From positions 930,001 to 994,000 of the forward strand of contig NZ_CP162412.1 in NCBI RefSeq assembly GCF_040931995.1: a stretch of 64,000 bases of DNA, in the 5' to 3' direction. The notes under the pieces are model-generated. The model searched no databases, was not told the DNA's origin, and saw only the letters and a program-made list of their open reading frames with translations. Position 1 is the stretch's first letter; each line of letters opens with the position of its first letter. This DNA comes from Pelagovum sp. HNIBRBA483 (GTDB taxonomy: Bacteria > Pseudomonadota > Alphaproteobacteria > Rhodobacterales > Rhodobacteraceae). Positions 63,947 to 64,000 of the stretch are shown piece after piece. The position numbers and the translations under genes are program-made.

Positions 63947-64000
63947 GCGCTTCACTTTTGACTAAGGACTTTCTTCCGCAATTCATGTCGCCGCGCTATT

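Overview
The window looks like chromosome of an alphaproteobacterium of the Rhodobacteraceae, probably a marine roseobacter-type organism. The reasons are the overall high-GC coding style, a sitABCD operon with Mur/Fur-type boxes, a DMSP-demethylase-like gene in an acyl-CoA operon, and a pair of genes resembling the gene-transfer-agent (GTA) head-spike genes of Rhodobacter. This is inferred from gene content; there is no rRNA or other phylogenetic marker in the window.

Layout. 1-2003: end of a polysaccharide locus (WecG/TagA-type glycosyltransferase cut by the window edge, then ugd), visibly more AT-rich than the rest. 2055-3744: a bidirectional terminator, a cold-shock protein gene with a long leader, a solitary tyrosine recombinase and a small HTH regulator. 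3783-7448: sitDCBA manganese/iron ABC transporter with promoter and two Mur-like boxes. 7491-13672: two mirrored catabolic-looking modules, each combining a membrane di-iron oxygenase with a PanB-fold enzyme whose metal-site residues are altered, with LysR and LacI regulators between them. 14018-20632: GDP-mannose enzyme, TauE/SafE permease and an AttEFGH-like ABC exporter. 20657-25381: acyl-CoA ligase, enoyl-CoA hydratase, OsmC protein, DmdA-like protein and Lrp regulator. 25497-29174: assorted housekeeping genes, a photolyase-family protein and a 43-residue membrane peptide. 29302-32274: a large glycosidase-like, RTX-repeat, CFI-box protein.

32399-53133 is a large exopolysaccharide locus: rmlCBDA (dTDP-rhamnose), glycosyltransferases, polymerase- and flippase-like membrane proteins, two sulfotransferases, an O-antigen ligase/polymerase, a Wzc-type tyrosine kinase, a WecA-type initiating transferase, a GumC/Wzz protein with a degenerate kinase domain, and a Wza-type export lipoprotein. 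Together they suggest a Wzx/Wzy-type, rhamnose-containing and probably sulfated polysaccharide. The GTA spike-like pair lies inside this locus.

53130-62053: HD-domain oxygenase-like protein, DUF2235, DUF1178, Nudix, histone-deacetylase-like protein, modABC molybdate transporter, acyl-CoA dehydrogenase and class III CoA-transferase. 62092-63946: a hexapeptide acyltransferase and another O-antigen ligase/polymerase-like membrane protein, perhaps the start of a further glycan locus. No rRNA, tRNA, CRISPR array or complete insertion sequence was recognised.
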